Numbered from the stretch's first letter, positions 48,768-61,700 are shown. The stretch: DNA of 64,000 bases from Bacteroidota bacterium (GCA_016714005.1 JADJOA010000008.1:62001-126000); one strand, 5' to 3'. Notes: a model not told the origin generated them from the sequence alone. A program made the numbers and translations.

Positions 48768-50534
48768 TTTTTAAGTTGCTCAATTTATAACTCTCGCCTT
48801 CTCTCCCATTAATAAACAAAACATACCTGTCAGCACTGGTTACATTCTCTAAAAAAATTCGGTTTTTAATTTTATTATCAGGGTTAATCCATTTTTCTCT
48901 TTGCCATTGTATGCGGCAAACGGCTTCGCTTAATGTTTCGTTTCCTTTCATCGCTTTAAACACAAAATCAATATAGCTGAGTTTATCGGTACTTAATTCA
49001 CATTCAAATTCTGAGGCTGCATTTTGAATTGAGTCATTGTAAATTTTTAAATCAAGCAAATCAACATAGGGGTAGATAATCGTTTTCGGCTCGGTAACAA
49101 CTGAATCAAAAAAGAGCTGATAATTTAAAGTGCCTCTGTTTTTCAACAGTCTTATATGATTGTGTTTATCAAAAAAAACTTCAGTATAATTTTTTACCAC
49201 CCCGGGGTATTTATTGTAATTATTTTCTTCTATAATCATGTAGTCAGCTTTAGGAGAAGGGAAATTTTGGTGATATATTTCATTTAGCTTTTGCTTATTT
49301 CTAAATGTATAATAATTCCATATATAACCTTTCATTCGATAGGCGCTTATAAATACCTCATGTTCCCTTCCCTTCCACTCATCTGCAATATGGGAATAAA
49401 AAGTTTCGGGCACACGCTCTTGCCTCCAGTAAGTGCTGTATGCAAAATTTGTCTGCGTAAAAAAATGCGTTGCAACCAGGAATAAAATAACAGCTGCTGA
49501 AGTTTTTGCAATTTTTTTCACGGAAAACAAATCAATTGAAAAAATAAAAACAAAATAAAAAGCGGATACAGATATAAAGCGGTCCGGTCTTCGGGGTAAT
49601 TAACATTAAGCAATAAATTAAGGCTGATAACGACAAGCATGCTTCCAAAAAATAAAAACGCGGCTATGGTTGCAGGTTTTGAAATAGCATTTTTTAATTG
49701 AAATTTTTTAAACTTTACTATGCAAACAATGCAGGCTAATAAACTTAGAACAATAAAAACAACCGGTAAAGTTTTAGTTGTGCTGCCATAAATTAAATTA
49801 CTTAATGATGTAAGTGTAACTTTATAAAAACCCTCCTGGCTTCCGTAATAGAGCAATCCTCTTTTTTTTAATTCGGTAGCAATCCAAACTGTTAATGCTA
49901 TAAATATTACGTTTAGCAAAAGGCCAGCTATAATATTCACTGCAAATTTTCGCTCGTAAATTGAGCGCATTATAAGTGTAACAGAAGCAATCAACATAAC
50001 ATTGAGTAGGGTGAAGTTTGCTGCCAATGCCAGAAATGAAAAGAGATTAAAACCAATTAAACTTCGGGTATTACTATGCCTCAAGAATTCAAGTAAAAAA
50101 TAAACACTGGCAATCAGGCTGGAAATTGCCATTCCATAACCACGACAATATGCTGAGTACTCAATTAGGTTGTGAGAAAATAAAATTGAAAGAGCCATAC
50201 AAAACCAAACAATTTTATTTTCAAAAAATTTATGAAGTTGGAAAAGAAAAACAATTGAAAAAATAAAAAACAAAACGTTAGGCAGCCTCAATGCCCATTC
50301 GCTATTTCCAAAAAAGTAAGAAGAAACAATTCCCAAAAAAGAATTCAATAAATGATTATTTGCATCCCAATAAGAATTGAAGGGAATGAACTCGCCAGGC
50401 AATATGTAAATAAAAAAAGTAGCGGCTTCATCATAAACAAAAGGTACTAGGATTGACCTTGCAGTCAAATACAACAAAAGAAAAAAGCTACCTAAGAAAT
50501 AAATTAATCTTAATTTTTGGAAAGAACTATTCAT
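48748..50534 (-). CDS. PMT/GT-C-like polytopic membrane protein (frameshifted)
   Basis: About 595 residues after joining two frames at about 49520-49530 (A/T-rich run). The N-terminus has a membrane helix and an acidic loop, FVYDEAATFFIYILP, with the Asp-Glu pair typical of GT-C lipid-linked sugar transferases. About ten membrane helices follow, such as NSEWALRLPNVLFFIFSIVFL and EYSAYCRGYGMAISSLIAS. The C-terminal soluble periplasmic domain of about 250 residues has DLLDLKIYNDSIQ and TSADRYVLFINGREGES. It probably transfers a sugar from polyprenyl phosphate to an unknown acceptor. No other sugar genes are nearby. Confidence 0.75.
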
Positions 50535-50576
50535 GCATCCTTAAATTCAACAGGTTAATTACCACAAAACTTTTTT

Positions 50577-50936
50577 CTAAATCAGTTTGTACCCAACTGC
50601 AAACAAAAACATACACACTGCTAAATTCAAAAAGACGTTGGCACACGCAATAATATAATTACATGTTTTGAGCAATTCAAAGGTTTCGTAAGTAAATGTT
50701 GAAAAAGTGCTGAATCCTCCACAGAATCCAATTGCTATGAACGCTCGCAATTGCTCTTTTTCAAATTTAAGTAGCAAGTAGCTTATCAAAATACCAAGTA
50801 TAAAAGAACTTATTGCATTTGACAACAACGTAGAGTAAGGAAAATTACCAGGTAAATACTTTTCTGATATCAATCCTATCGTGTATCGGGAAAGGCTTCC
50901 TAAACCTCCACCCAAAAAAATCAAAATATAGTTCAT
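50577..50936 (-). CDS. crcB: CrcB/Fluc fluoride exporter
   Basis: 119 residues, four membrane helices. Family motifs: IFLGGGLGSLSRYTIGL, YSTLLSNAISSFILGILISYLL and GFCGGFSTFSTFTYETFEL with the phenylalanine-box region. Works as a dual-topology homodimer that lets fluoride leave the cell. It is intact and stands 42 bases upstream of the GT-C-like gene on the same strand. The 51-base gap upstream does not hold a recognisable fluoride riboswitch. Confidence 0.93.
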   Translation of the reverse strand: MNYILIFLGGGLGSLSRYTIGLISEKYLPGNFPYSTLLSNAISSFILGILISYLLLKFEKEQLRAFIAIGFCGGFSTFSTFTYETFELLKTCNYIIACANVFLNLAVCMFLFAVGYKLI

Positions 50937-50987
50937 AATGCAAACTTCTATTGCACTAAGATATTTTGAATTTATATGCGGCTATAG

Positions 50988-53900
50988 TTATTGCTCATAA
51001 GTAATCAACACCTTTATTGGTTTTGAAAGTATGCTGCCAGAATTTGTTGCTGAGTTGTAAACGGCAATTTGAGTAGTGTCAATCTGGTAGTCAAATTCAA
51101 AACCAGGGTTTACTTCATGAGATGCGGGAACAAATCGCCCAACTGAGTACTCAACCAAAATTGATACCGATAAAATTTTTGAACCTGTTAATCCATGTAA
51201 AACACTAGTGCTTCCACCCATGACTGCTGCAGTTGTTCCAGTTAAAGAAACCATTTTAATTTTTGGAGCAGTACTGCCAAGCATAGTGTATCCGTTTACT
51301 TCTAACTCTGCTTGCGGAGCAGTTACACCAATACCCACTTTAACGGCATCGGCACCGATGCCACCCAGCACCATACTGTTGCTTGCAGTAACGTTTGCGT
51401 TGTAACCAATGGCAGTAGCATTGGTTATTACTCCAGCTGCGTTTGATGCATTACCAAGCAAAGTAATTTTTGTTGATGTGTTTGAAATATTTCCTGCACC
51501 AAAACCTACAATGGTATTTTTATTTCCTGTTGTGTTTGCAAGTCCTGAATTTTTTCCCACAAATACATTTTCGTTTCCTGTTGAGTTATTGTAACCACTT
51601 CCTGAGCCTATAAAGGTGTTGTCGTTTGCGGTATTTACATAACCTGAAAATGTTCCAATAAAAGTGTTGTCAGTTGATGTTACTCCAAACCTTCCTGCCT
51701 GACTTCCCATATATACATTTTGATTTCCTATGGTGTTTTGTTGTCCGCTGAATCTTCCAATAAAACAATTGGCGTTTCCCATAGTGTTGCTATAACCTGA
51801 ATGCGCTCCTGCAAAAAAATTATGAGAGCCCGTTGTGGTAGAAAAACCCGATTGCGAACCAATACTTACATTTTGTATTCCTGTTGAATTGCTGTATGAA
51901 GCATATTGGCCAATGAAAGTATTTTCATTACCGGTGGTATTTAAAAACCCCGAAGCAGCCCCCACAAAAGTATTTCCACCGGCAATTGAGTTACTTTGAC
52001 CGGCATAGCTTCCCACAAAAGTATTTGCACCGCCTGTTGTGTTGGCATAACCGCTGTTTGTTCCCATAAAAGTATTTGCATTGCCATTGTTACTATATCC
52101 CGAAGCATTTCCATAAAAAGAATTATTGTTTCCGGTAGTATTGGCAAAACCACTGTTGGCTCCATAAAAAGAATTGGCATTTGCATTATTATTAAATCCA
52201 CTGAAGTATCCACTAATAGTATTACTTGAGCCTGTAGTATTAGCTGATCCTGCACTTTGGCCTATAAAAACGTTACTGCTGCCGGTTGTATTAAAATTCC
52301 CGCTACTGACTCCTAAAAAAGTATTTGAAGACCCAGTAATATTAAATACACCGCTTGCTGAACCGATAAAGGTATTACTTCCACCTGTTGTATTGGCTTT
52401 ACCGGCACGCTGTCCAACAAATGTATTATTAAATGCAGTTGTGGAAGATAAACCTGTTTCATAACCAATATATATATTCCAGCTACCAGTAGTATTTTCA
52501 GCACCTGCGTAATAACCTGCAAAAAAATTTGCACCACCTGTTGTATTGGCTTCGCCCGAAGATTTTCCAATAAAAGTATTTGCCGAGCCTGATGTATTAT
52601 TTGAACCGCATGAGTCGCCAATAAAAGTATTGAAGTTGCCGAAATTAAAATGACCAGATTCAAAACCAACAAAAGTATTTCTACTTCCGTTAACATTTGC
52701 ATTGCCCGTGTGGTATCCAACAAATGTGTTGTTTATGCCGGCTATATTGTTTGTCCCCGATAGCGCTCCAATAAAAACCGAACCCTTTGCTTTGTTTTTA
52801 TACCCTGCAATCCATCCCATAAAAGTTGCATAATCGGCATTATCCGCAAGGTAGCCCGCACCTTCACCTACATATGTGTTATAGCTGCTTGAATCTGATG
52901 TGTAACCGCAGTTACGGCCAATGTAAGTATTTGTTGTTCCTGCAACATTTAATCTTCCGGCACTTCTTCCTATAAAAGTATTGCTACCTCCTGTGGTTGT
53001 GTTTAATCCTGCTGCACCACCAATAAAAGTATTTTCAGATGCAGTAGTATTATTAGTTCCACTTGATGCGCCCAGAAATGTATTTACAGTTCCTGTTGTA
53101 TTATCCTGGCCTGAAATATTTCCAACAAACGTATTGTTAAGTGCTGTGGTATTACTCTGCCCTGCTGAAGTCCCAATAAATGTGTTGAGGTTTCCGGTTG
53201 TGTTAGATTCTCCTGTGTTGCTGCCAACAAACGTGTTGTTACCTCCTGTGGTATTTGCATACCCCGACTGGTAACCAAAAAAGCAGTTAAAACTTCCTGT
53301 CAGGTTATTTGAGAAAGAAGCTGCACCGCCGATGTTCCATACATTGAATTATAGCTTCCTGTTGTTACTCCATAGCCGGAAGCATAACCAGTAAATGTGT
53401 TATATGATCCTGTGGTATTTTTGTTACCCGAGTACGCACCCAAAAAACTATTTACTCCACCTGTTGAATTGCTGTAACCCGAAGCAAATCCATTAAAAGT
53501 ATTCCAGTTTCCTGAATTACTTCTTCCACTAACCGAACCATTAAAAACATTAAAGTGACCTGTGTTATTATATCCGGCCGAGTCACCTAAAAAACATTTT
53601 GAAATCCAGTTGTATTATTTGCACCGCTGTACATTCCCAAAAACAAATTGTTTTGCAAATGATCAATTCTTCCTGCCTTTTTTATTATTCACTCTAAAAT
53701 TAAATGGAACATTATCTGTTGTACCTAAAAAATTCACCCCGTCAATTGTGTTTGCATTTCCTGTAGTGCTCCACCCTTTTAAATCACCAAGCATTTGCCG
53801 CCATGATGAACCGTCATAAAACCAAAAATCGTTTGTAGAAGTATCATAAACAAGTAAGCCGGTAGCAGGAGATGAAATGGCTGTGCGTTGTGCTGTGGAC

Positions 53901-54091
53901 ATTCTTGGAACCAAAATTCCTTTGTCTGATGATGTTAAATCAAGTAAGGCACTTGCATCGGGCGTTGGATTGTTGATGCCAACATTTTGTCCGAACGATG
54001 CAGCCGAAAGAAAAAGTAAAAAACAAATTATTAGTACAAATAGACCTGTTATGAGCCTGTCTAATTTTGATAAAAGTTTAATGCGCGCCAT
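50988..54091 (-). CDS. Giant NTF-G-SG-NTTG repeat surface protein, no S74 cap (frameshifted)
   Basis: About 1,030 residues after correction. From the ATG at 54091, a hydrophobic segment (LITGLFVLIICFLLFLSAASF) leads to a head module, QNVGINNPTPDASALLDLTS, LVPRMSTAQRTAISSPATGL and FWFYDGSSWRQMLGD. About 40 copies of a 17-residue unit follow (consensus NTFIGxxSGxxNTTGxx, 51 bp). The C-terminal cap begins MVLGGIGADAVKVGIGVTAPQAELEVNGYTM and ends KPIKVLITYEQ. Frame changes occur near 53660, 53340 and 52825. The repeats recall trimeric fibre proteins such as YadA heads. It is divergent from the sensor kinase gene and shares its regulatory region. A cell-surface fibre or adhesin is likely. Confidence 0.8.
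51400..53640 (-). repeat. 51-bp degenerate coding repeats, array 1
   Basis: Roughly 40 units of 51 bp, each encoding a 17-residue NTFIG..SG..NTTG.. unit. Clear successive units are NTFIGSASGVFNITGSS, NTFLGVSSGNFNTTGSS and NVFIGQSAGSANTTGSS. Copies differ at nucleotide level, so the array is old or under diversifying change. Confidence 0.85.
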
Positions 54092-54187
54092 GTTTTTATT
54101 TTTTGCCAATGATAAACTTCAACAATCCCCTTTTACAAGCATGTATTATCTAATGATATTGTGCTTTTATCATTCGGAAACCGATAG

Positions 54188-54220
54188 CCGTTTGATAACC
54201 ATCATTACCATTTGATAAAC
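54188..54220. promoter_or_regulatory. 20-bp-period direct repeat in the shared intergenic region
   Basis: CCGTTTGATAACC (54188-54200) and CCATTTGATAAAC (54208-54220) match at 11 of 13 positions with a period of exactly 20 bp, about two helical turns. A related CCAATGATAAAC lies at 54106-54117, close to the start of the repeat gene. The 268-base gap lies between the divergent fibre gene and the kinase gene. LytTR regulators bind pairs of short direct repeats about two turns apart, so this may be the operator of the neighbouring LytTR protein. Confidence 0.45.
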
Positions 54221-54359
54221 CCATATGAATTGCACCAAAAAAAACAGCATATTCGTAACTGAAAAATTAAGTAGTGCAATCGGCCAAAAATTAATTTCAA
54301 ATTCCCTCCTCAATACAGAGGCAATCTTTCTAACTTACTGTCTTCCTTTGAGAATTATA

Positions 54360-57300
54360 ATGTCACGCTATTTCATTTTCCATTTTTTCATTTTGACTTT
54401 TGCCATATATTCTTTTGACTTACCAGCCCAGCCCATCCAATTCCGTTTTCAGCATTTAACAAACGAAAATGGCTTAGCCCACAACACTGTATATGATTGT
54501 GTGCAGGATAAATACGGTTTTATGTGGTTCAGTACACGCAATGGAGTTTGCAGGTATGATGGATATAATGTAAAAACTTTTAAACCCAGTGATTTTTTTA
54601 CCGAAGATGTTTCCGATCTCTCGCAATGCATTGAACTAACAACCGAAGGCAATATCATTTTCGGAACAGGTTCAGGAATGTACATGATAGATATTGAAAA
54701 AGATTCCATCACATTTTCGCTATCAATGTTATCTGTTGATTCTACTGATTCTCATTTTGCAAATGTGGTTTCTTTAAAAGATGATGGAAAAAATATTTGG
54801 ATTGGAACAGGAAATGGTTTGGTTCAATACAAAAAAACAAGGGGGAACTCAAACGATTTAAAGGACAGGATATAATTCAGGGTCTTACTAAAAGATTTTG
54901 GATTAAAGCGCTGGAACTGGATTCGAAGAACAATTTGTGGATTGCATCACCGGGCGGGCTCAAAAAATTTAATACTTCAAATTTTACATCTGAAACATTT
55001 AATGAAAATTCAACAGGAAAATATTTTATTGGAAACAGTTACTTTTCTTCAATATCTATTGATGGCAAAAATAATTTGTGGGCGGGCAGTTTAAAGAAAG
55101 GTGTGTTTAAGATCAACTTAAGCAATTATCTGATTGAACATTTCCCAATTGTAAATATTCCTGATTCATCAAAAGAATTTAATGAGATAAAACGTATTTG
55201 TGCCGACAGCAAGGGATTTATTTGGGCTGGAACGCAATACACGGGTCTAATAAGAATTAACGCAACCGATAATTATACCCATGCCGTCAGAACCTCTCTA
55301 CAATCAAAGTATGCGCTTGCTTCAGATTATATCAGTGCTTTGTATGAAAGCAAAAATGGCATTCTTTGGGTTGGTACTTACAACAGTGGTGTCGACCGTA
55401 CAAATATTGAAGGAAGCCGTTTTTTAATATCCCATTTGCAGGCACTGACAGCACCTGCTTTAACATGAAAGCAGTTGAATGCTTTGCAGAACAAGATGCA
55501 TCAAACATTTGGGGGGGAACCATGAATGGATTGTTTTTGTCTAACCGTAATACATTTCAATGCAAAACATTTGAGGAAATTACCAATAATAAAATAAAAC
55601 TTCCGCATAACTCCGTTTCCAGTTTAATATACTCTGATAGTTGCTTATTTATTTGTACACGTGCCTCTGAGGTTTATAAGGTAAATATTTTTGATTTCTC
55701 TCTTCAGGTTTTATTTCCTGATACTGCGGGAAAACTTAAAGGAAAATCCAACAGCATTTTTTCTGCTCTTAAAACTAACGACAACAAAATATATTTCGGA
55801 TTTGATTTATCTCTTCAGGTTTATTCAACTGAAACCGAAAGGCTAAAAGCAATAGTTGACCAGGACAGTCTTATTCTTAATATGAAACGTATTGACCGCT
55901 TAACGGGCGATAATAAAGGCAACATTTTTTTATCAAGTGGTATTTCAACCATGCATCGTTACAATTCGGTTAGCAATACAATTTCACGAATGAAGTCTTA
56001 TGATGCAAATATTAATACACTTTCAATGGTCACCTTGATGCATGAAATGCCTAATGGCGATTATATTATGTCTGATTATAAAGGACTGCATGAGATGGAT
56101 GAGAATTTTAATTTTCTCAAAAATTATTCAGTTAAGGCTGGCTTGTGCGATAATAAAATAAACAACAGTCATGTTGATGCTATAGGAAGAGTGTGGCTTG
56201 CAACTTATAACGGCTTATCAGTATTTAATCCTGATAACAAGCGTTTTGCTAATTTTTATATGCAAGATGGCTTGGCTGATAACGAATTCAGGGATGGAAA
56301 ATCTTTGCAGGCAAGCGATGGAACTTTGTTTTTTCCTTTGAGTGGCGGATTCACTTTCTTTAATCCAAAAACAATTAATAATATTATTAAACCTTCATCG
56401 GTTTTTTTACTGGAATAAAAATTCAGGGAAAAGAAATAAAAACCACTACCAATATTAACAATGTCAGTTACATTGCTATTCCTTCGGGCTCTAATTACTT
56501 TACGGTTTCATTTGCATCTGACGGATATAACACCTTACAACCCGCGTCATATTTATATAAATTGGATGGGTTTGATAGTGATTGGATTCCATCATCCTCA
56601 CTCAACACGGCAAGTTATACTAATTTAGATGGAGGCAGCTACATTTTCAAAATAAAGGCTGCCGGCAGCAATTCTACCGAAAGAATATTAAACATAGAAG
56701 TTGCAAATATCTTCTATAAAACTTGGTGGTTTAGAATTTTAGTTTTTACAGCGCTATTATTTACGATTTATAGGTTCTTAAAATTCAGAGAAAAACAAAG
56801 GTCACGAAAGGAATCGGAGCGTACTATTGACTATTTTCTAATTCTTTCTATGGAAAAAATACAGTTGAGGAAATTTTATGGGATGTTTGTCGTAACTGCA
56901 TTTCTCGATTAGGTTTTGAAGATGCTGTTGTTTACCTTGTTGACGAAAAATATAATGTGTTAGTGCAGAAAGCGGCTTATGGCCAAAAATCCCAAAGATT
57001 TTGAAATTGCACAACCGCTCGAAATTCCTGTTGGGCAGGGCATAGTGGGTAGCGTTGCAAAAACAGGCAAAGCAGAAATTATTACTGATACAACAAGAGA
57101 CGGAAGATACATTGCTGATGACGCCAAACGCTTGTCGGAAATTGCAGTTCCAATTGTTTATAAAGACAAAGTGATTGGTGTTATTGACTCAGAAAATTCA
57201 AAGAAACATTTTTTCACTAAAGAACACCAGCGCATACTCACACTTATTGCATCAATTTGTTCCAGTAAAATTGCTAAAGCGCAAGGCGACCAACAGGCTG

Positions 57301-58010
57301 TAGAACGTGAGCGAATGCTACTTGAAATAGGAAAGAAAGTTGCTGAAACAAGACTGATGGCATTGCGTGCCCAAATGAATCCACATTTTATTTTTAATTC
57401 GCTGAACTCCATTCAGGATTGTATAGTAAGCGAGCAACACGATAAAGCGCTTAATTACCTTACTCAATTTTCTAAATTATTAAGAACAGTTATAGATTAC
57501 AGTGATAAAAATTACATTCCGCTTGAAAAAGAGATTGAGTTTTTGAAATTGTATCTCAATATCGAATCTCTTCGCTTTAGTGATAGCTTTAAATATGAAA
57601 TAATATTGGCAAAGAATTTAGATATAGAAGAAATAAATGTGCCGTCATTGCTTATTCAGCCATTTGCAGAAAATGCCATTTGGCATGGCTTAATGCATAA
57701 GCAGGGAGAACGAACACTTGATATATCATTTAGTGAAACCGATGATAACAATCTTGAAATAATAGTTGAGGACAATGGTATAGGCAGGAAAAAGGCAGAA
57801 GAAATAAAAGCTGGAAAGATGAATGGCATTTCGCATGAAAGTAAAGGGATGAAAATTTCGGAAGAACGAATTGCACTGTTAAAACTGCAAACTGATATAA
57901 AGCCTGTGGTTGATGTTACAGATTTGACGGATGATACTGGAATTCCATCAGGCACCCGTGTTAAAATTTTAATACCCGTTGCGCTTACTGAAAGGAAGGG
58001 AAATGATTAA
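54360..58010 (+). CDS. Propeller / Y_Y_Y / GAF / LytS-type sensor histidine kinase (frameshifted)
   Basis: About 1,216 residues after correction, in at least five frame segments (changes near 54840, 55460, 56415, 56860, 56970). A signal-type helix is followed by FQHLTNENGLAHNTVYDCVQDKYGFMWFSTRNGVCRYDG, the start of a two-component regulator propeller (to about residue 690). Next come a Y_Y_Y domain (YLYKLDGFDSDWIP, YTNLDGGSYIFKIKA), one membrane helix (FRILVFTALLFTIY), a GAF domain (VGQGIVGSVAKTGKAEII) and a His_kinase domain with the phospho-His in NPHFIFNSLNSIQD. The ATPase motifs are FAENAIWHGL and DNGIGRKKAEE. The ATG at 54360 is chosen because it starts the signal helix. It overlaps the LytTR regulator by 8 bases. 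Confidence 0.88.
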
Positions 58011-58749
58011 GGCACTGATAGTGGATGACGAAGCAGCAGCAAGAAATTCCTTGGATTTATTGTTGAAAAAACATGCTCCAGAAGTTTCTGAAATTGCATC
58101 TGTAAGCAATGCTACTGATGCATACTTTAAAATTAGGGATTATAAGCCTGATTTAGTTTTCCTGGACATACAAATGCCTTTTTTAAATGGCTTTGACTTA
58201 CTCAATAAAATTGAAGACATAAATTTTGATGTAATATTTACAACCGCCTTTAATCAATATGCCATACAAGCCATTCGGTTTAGTGCGCTTGATTACCTCT
58301 TAAAGCCCATTGATACAAATGAACTTAAAAATGCTGTGCAGCGGCATTTAAAGAGAAAAGAACAGTCTTTGCAAACTAACCTTCAGTACAAAAATTTAGT
58401 CGATAATATTTCTGCAAAAAGCACTGACGAATTTAAATTAGCCATTAATGGAACAAGTGGAATGCAGTTTTTATAGTGTGGCAGAAATTATCAGGCTTGA
58501 AGGTGACCGCAACTATACCAACTTTTATTTTACCAACAACCGTAAATTGCTTTCAAGTAAAACGTTAAAAGAGTATGAGGAAATTTTAAGTGACAAAGGG
58601 TTTATCCGTTGTCATAAATCGCATTTGGTTAACAGGCGCTTTGTTAAGAATTAAATAACGAAAATCTGTTACTTTTAAATGATGGAAGCCTAGTAGAAAT
58701 TTCAAGAAGACGTATTAGCGAAGTAAAAGCCATGTTGCTGGCTACTTAA
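58003..58749 (+). CDS. LytTR-family response regulator (frameshifted)
   Basis: About 248 residues. The receiver domain reads MIKALIVDDEAAARNSLDLLL, then PDLVFLDIQMPFLNGFDLL with the phospho-acceptor Asp, then FTTAFNQYAIQAIRFSALDYLLKPID with the conserved Lys. After a frame change near 58455 comes the LytTR DNA-binding domain (VAEIIRLEGDRNYTNFYF, LLSSKTLKEYEEIL, FIRCHKSHLVNRRFV). Another change near 58650 gives LLLLNDGSLVEISRRRISEVK and a stop at 58749. The start at 58003 overlaps the kinase stop. It is the cognate regulator of that kinase. It ends 8 bases into the convergent S74 fibre gene. Confidence 0.92.
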
Positions 58750-61700
58750 TCCTTAACTTCTCTATATCGGCTCTCAACGCGTCAATCTCCGATTTCTGGC
58801 TTTCAATTTCTGAGTTAAGCTTCTCATTCAACTCCTGCAAAGCTTTAACAATAGGCACTACAAATTCGGCATATCGTAAACCATACATATCATTTTCATT
58901 TTTCGGCTTATCCACTCCGCTAAAATTATAACCAACCTGATTAGCTGCCTGCTCCACTTCCTGTGCAATAAAACCTGTGTGTAGTGCATTATCATTTTCT
59001 GCCTGCTCTTCGTTTTTCAAAAATGTGTTGAGTGTATTGGTATTGATGTTATAAGTAACAGGGCGCAGCTTTAAAATAAAATCTAACCCTATCACTTCTT
59101 CTTTTACATTTATTTTAAAACGTCCGTCACTTAGGTTTGTCCAGGCAGCGTAGCCACCAATAGATGTAACCGCTGTATTTCCTATTCGCACCTGGTTGCT
59201 GGCAGTAGCAATGGCTGCATTACCAATAGCAGTTGCGTTGGTGAAAGAACCGGTATTGACATCGGCATTATAACCCAAAAAGGTATTGTATGTTCCTGTA
59301 GTAAGTGCATCACCAGTAAAAGTTCCAAGGCAGGTGTTGCGGCTACCCACATTCCCTGTTGTGGAGCCTGACATATAACCAATAAAAATATTGTAAAATC
59401 CTCCGTTGAACCATCGTGCTGCGCTTTGTCCTATTGCAACATTGTTATAACCTGTTGTGTTTCCTTCAAAACAAGAATAACCTATAGCAGTATTGTTATC
59501 GGCAGTTGAATTATCTCTTCCGCACCAGCCTCCCAAAAAGTATTGCCACTCCCGCTTGTATTGTTATCACCTGAGCGAAACCCAAAAAGAATTGGCATCG
59601 CCATCAATATTTGCACCACCTGCTTCACCTCCATTAAAAGTATTATAACTGCCTATAGTATTCGCATTACCACTTACGTATCCTGTAAACGTATTATTAT
59701 TTCCGGTAGTATTTACGCTACCATTGTTAAATCCGAGAAAAGTGTTGTTGCTTGCAGTTGCATTTGCAGCGCCTGAACGATATCCTAAAAAAACATTAGA
59801 TGTGCCGGTTGTATTTGCCAAGCCCGCCTGGAATCCTATGGCAGTGTTGTTGTTGGCCGTGGTGTTATTTGACAGTGCGCTATATCCTACTGCCGTATTC
59901 TGGGTTCCAGTGATGTTATCGTGCAAAGAACTGTTCCCAATAGCTATATTAAAATTTCCGGTGGTATTATAACGCAAAGCATATACGCCCATTGCATTAT
60001 TTTCATAACCAGTGGTGTTTGAATACAGCGATGCAGAACCAACTGCTTGGTTGTAATATCCCGTGGTATTATCATGCCCTGAATTACGACCGAGAAAAGT
60101 ATTGTTTGCACCTGTGGTATTTAGAAATCCTGCATTGGTACCGAAAAAAGAATTACCCGTTGCCGTTGTGTTTTGCTCGCCTGCATCAGTGCCTACAAAT
60201 GTGTTCTCATTTCCCGTTGTGTTAAAATAGCCGGCATCTTGTCCTAATATAACATTGCTGTATCCTGTTGTATTACTGTAACCGCTTTGCTCACCTACGA
60301 ATGTATTGCTAACAGCTGTGGTAGTACTATATCCTGACTGATGCCCGATAAATGTATTAAGAAACCCGGTGGTATTCAGGTATCCTGCGTCTTTTCCCAT
60401 AAAAGTATTTCTATTTCCGGTAGTATTTGATATTCCGCAATCAACTCCCAATAAGGAATTAGCGTATCCTGTAGTATTATCATGTCCTGAACCTACACCT
60501 ATAAAAGTATTAAAACCTCCTGTGGTATTTGCCTGCCCTGCATTGGTACCAAAAAAAGAATTAAAATTTCCGGTGGTATTAACATGACCTGCATCTTCTC
60601 CAACAAAGGTGTTCCATTGCCCAGTGGTGTTTTGCCTGCCTGCTTCTTCTCCAACAAATGTATTTTGAAATCCTGTTGTGTTGGCATAGCCTGCATTGCG
60701 TCCAATAATTGTGTTGGCAGCGCCTGTGGTGTTAAATCTTCCTGAATTGTATCCTATAAATGTATTATACGAAGCATTGTTGGTGTAGCCCGTGCTAGTT
60801 CCCAAAAAAGTATTTTCTGTTCCTGTTGAATCAAGATAACCTGAATGTGTTCCGTAATAGCAATTATAATTTTGTGTACGGTTGTTGTAACCTGATAAAT
60901 AACCATAAAAGCAATTACCAATTCCTGTAGTGTTCAGGTAACCCGCATTACTTCCTGTAAAAGAATTTCTGTAACCGGTTGTATTACTGAATCCGGCAAA
61001 TACACCTCCATTGTAATTATGATATCCGGTAGTAGTCCAGTAACCCGTAAAACCACCTATGTGCGTATTGCCGAAACCCGAAGTATTGCCATAACCACTT
61101 GAATTTCCTATGGCAACATTAGTGGAGCCAGCAGCATTGCTACCACCTGCGTAATTGCCAATAAACAAATTGTAATTTCCTGTAGTATTGCTTTGCCCTG
61201 CAAGTGCACCAATCATAATATTACTTTGCCCGGAAGTATTTAATGCGCCTGCTGAGTCACCAATAAACGTGTTATAAGTTCCGGTAGTATTATTTCTTCC
61301 TGCATCAGGACCAAAAAAAGAATTGGATTTTAAATGGTCTAAACGGGCAGCCTGTAAATTATTTACGCGTATACTGAATGGTACGTTGTCGGTTGTCCCT
61401 TCAAAGTGTGAGCCATCAACCGTTCCTGCATTGCCTGTTGTTGTCCATCCTTTTACATCGCCAAGCAAAGTTCTCCATGCAGTGCCGTCAAAATAATAAA
61501 AGCCATTTAGCGATGAATCATATACTAACAATCCTGTTGCAGGAGTTGTGATGGCAATGCGTTGTGCAGTAGTCATACGTGGCACAAGCAATCCTTTATC
61601 GCTTGATGTCAAATCAAGTAGTGCTGAATTGTCGGGAGCAGGATTGTTGATGCCAACGTTTTGCGCAGTGGCTATAAAACTTCCGCACAAAAAAATAAGA

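Noticed and set aside
50937..50987. Fluoride riboswitch in front of crcB
   Set aside because: The short leader does not contain the conserved GGNGAUGG start or the pseudoknot parts of the crcB motif.
51400..53640. CRISPR-like regular repeats of 51 bp
   Set aside because: The units are degenerate, have no separate spacers and keep one open reading frame; they encode protein repeats. The same applies to 59240-61330.
50988..54091. Several plus-strand open frames opposite the giant repeat genes
   Set aside because: They are made of Val/Leu/Pro-rich periodic sequence that mirrors the 51-bp repeats on the other strand, without starts, export signals or known domains.
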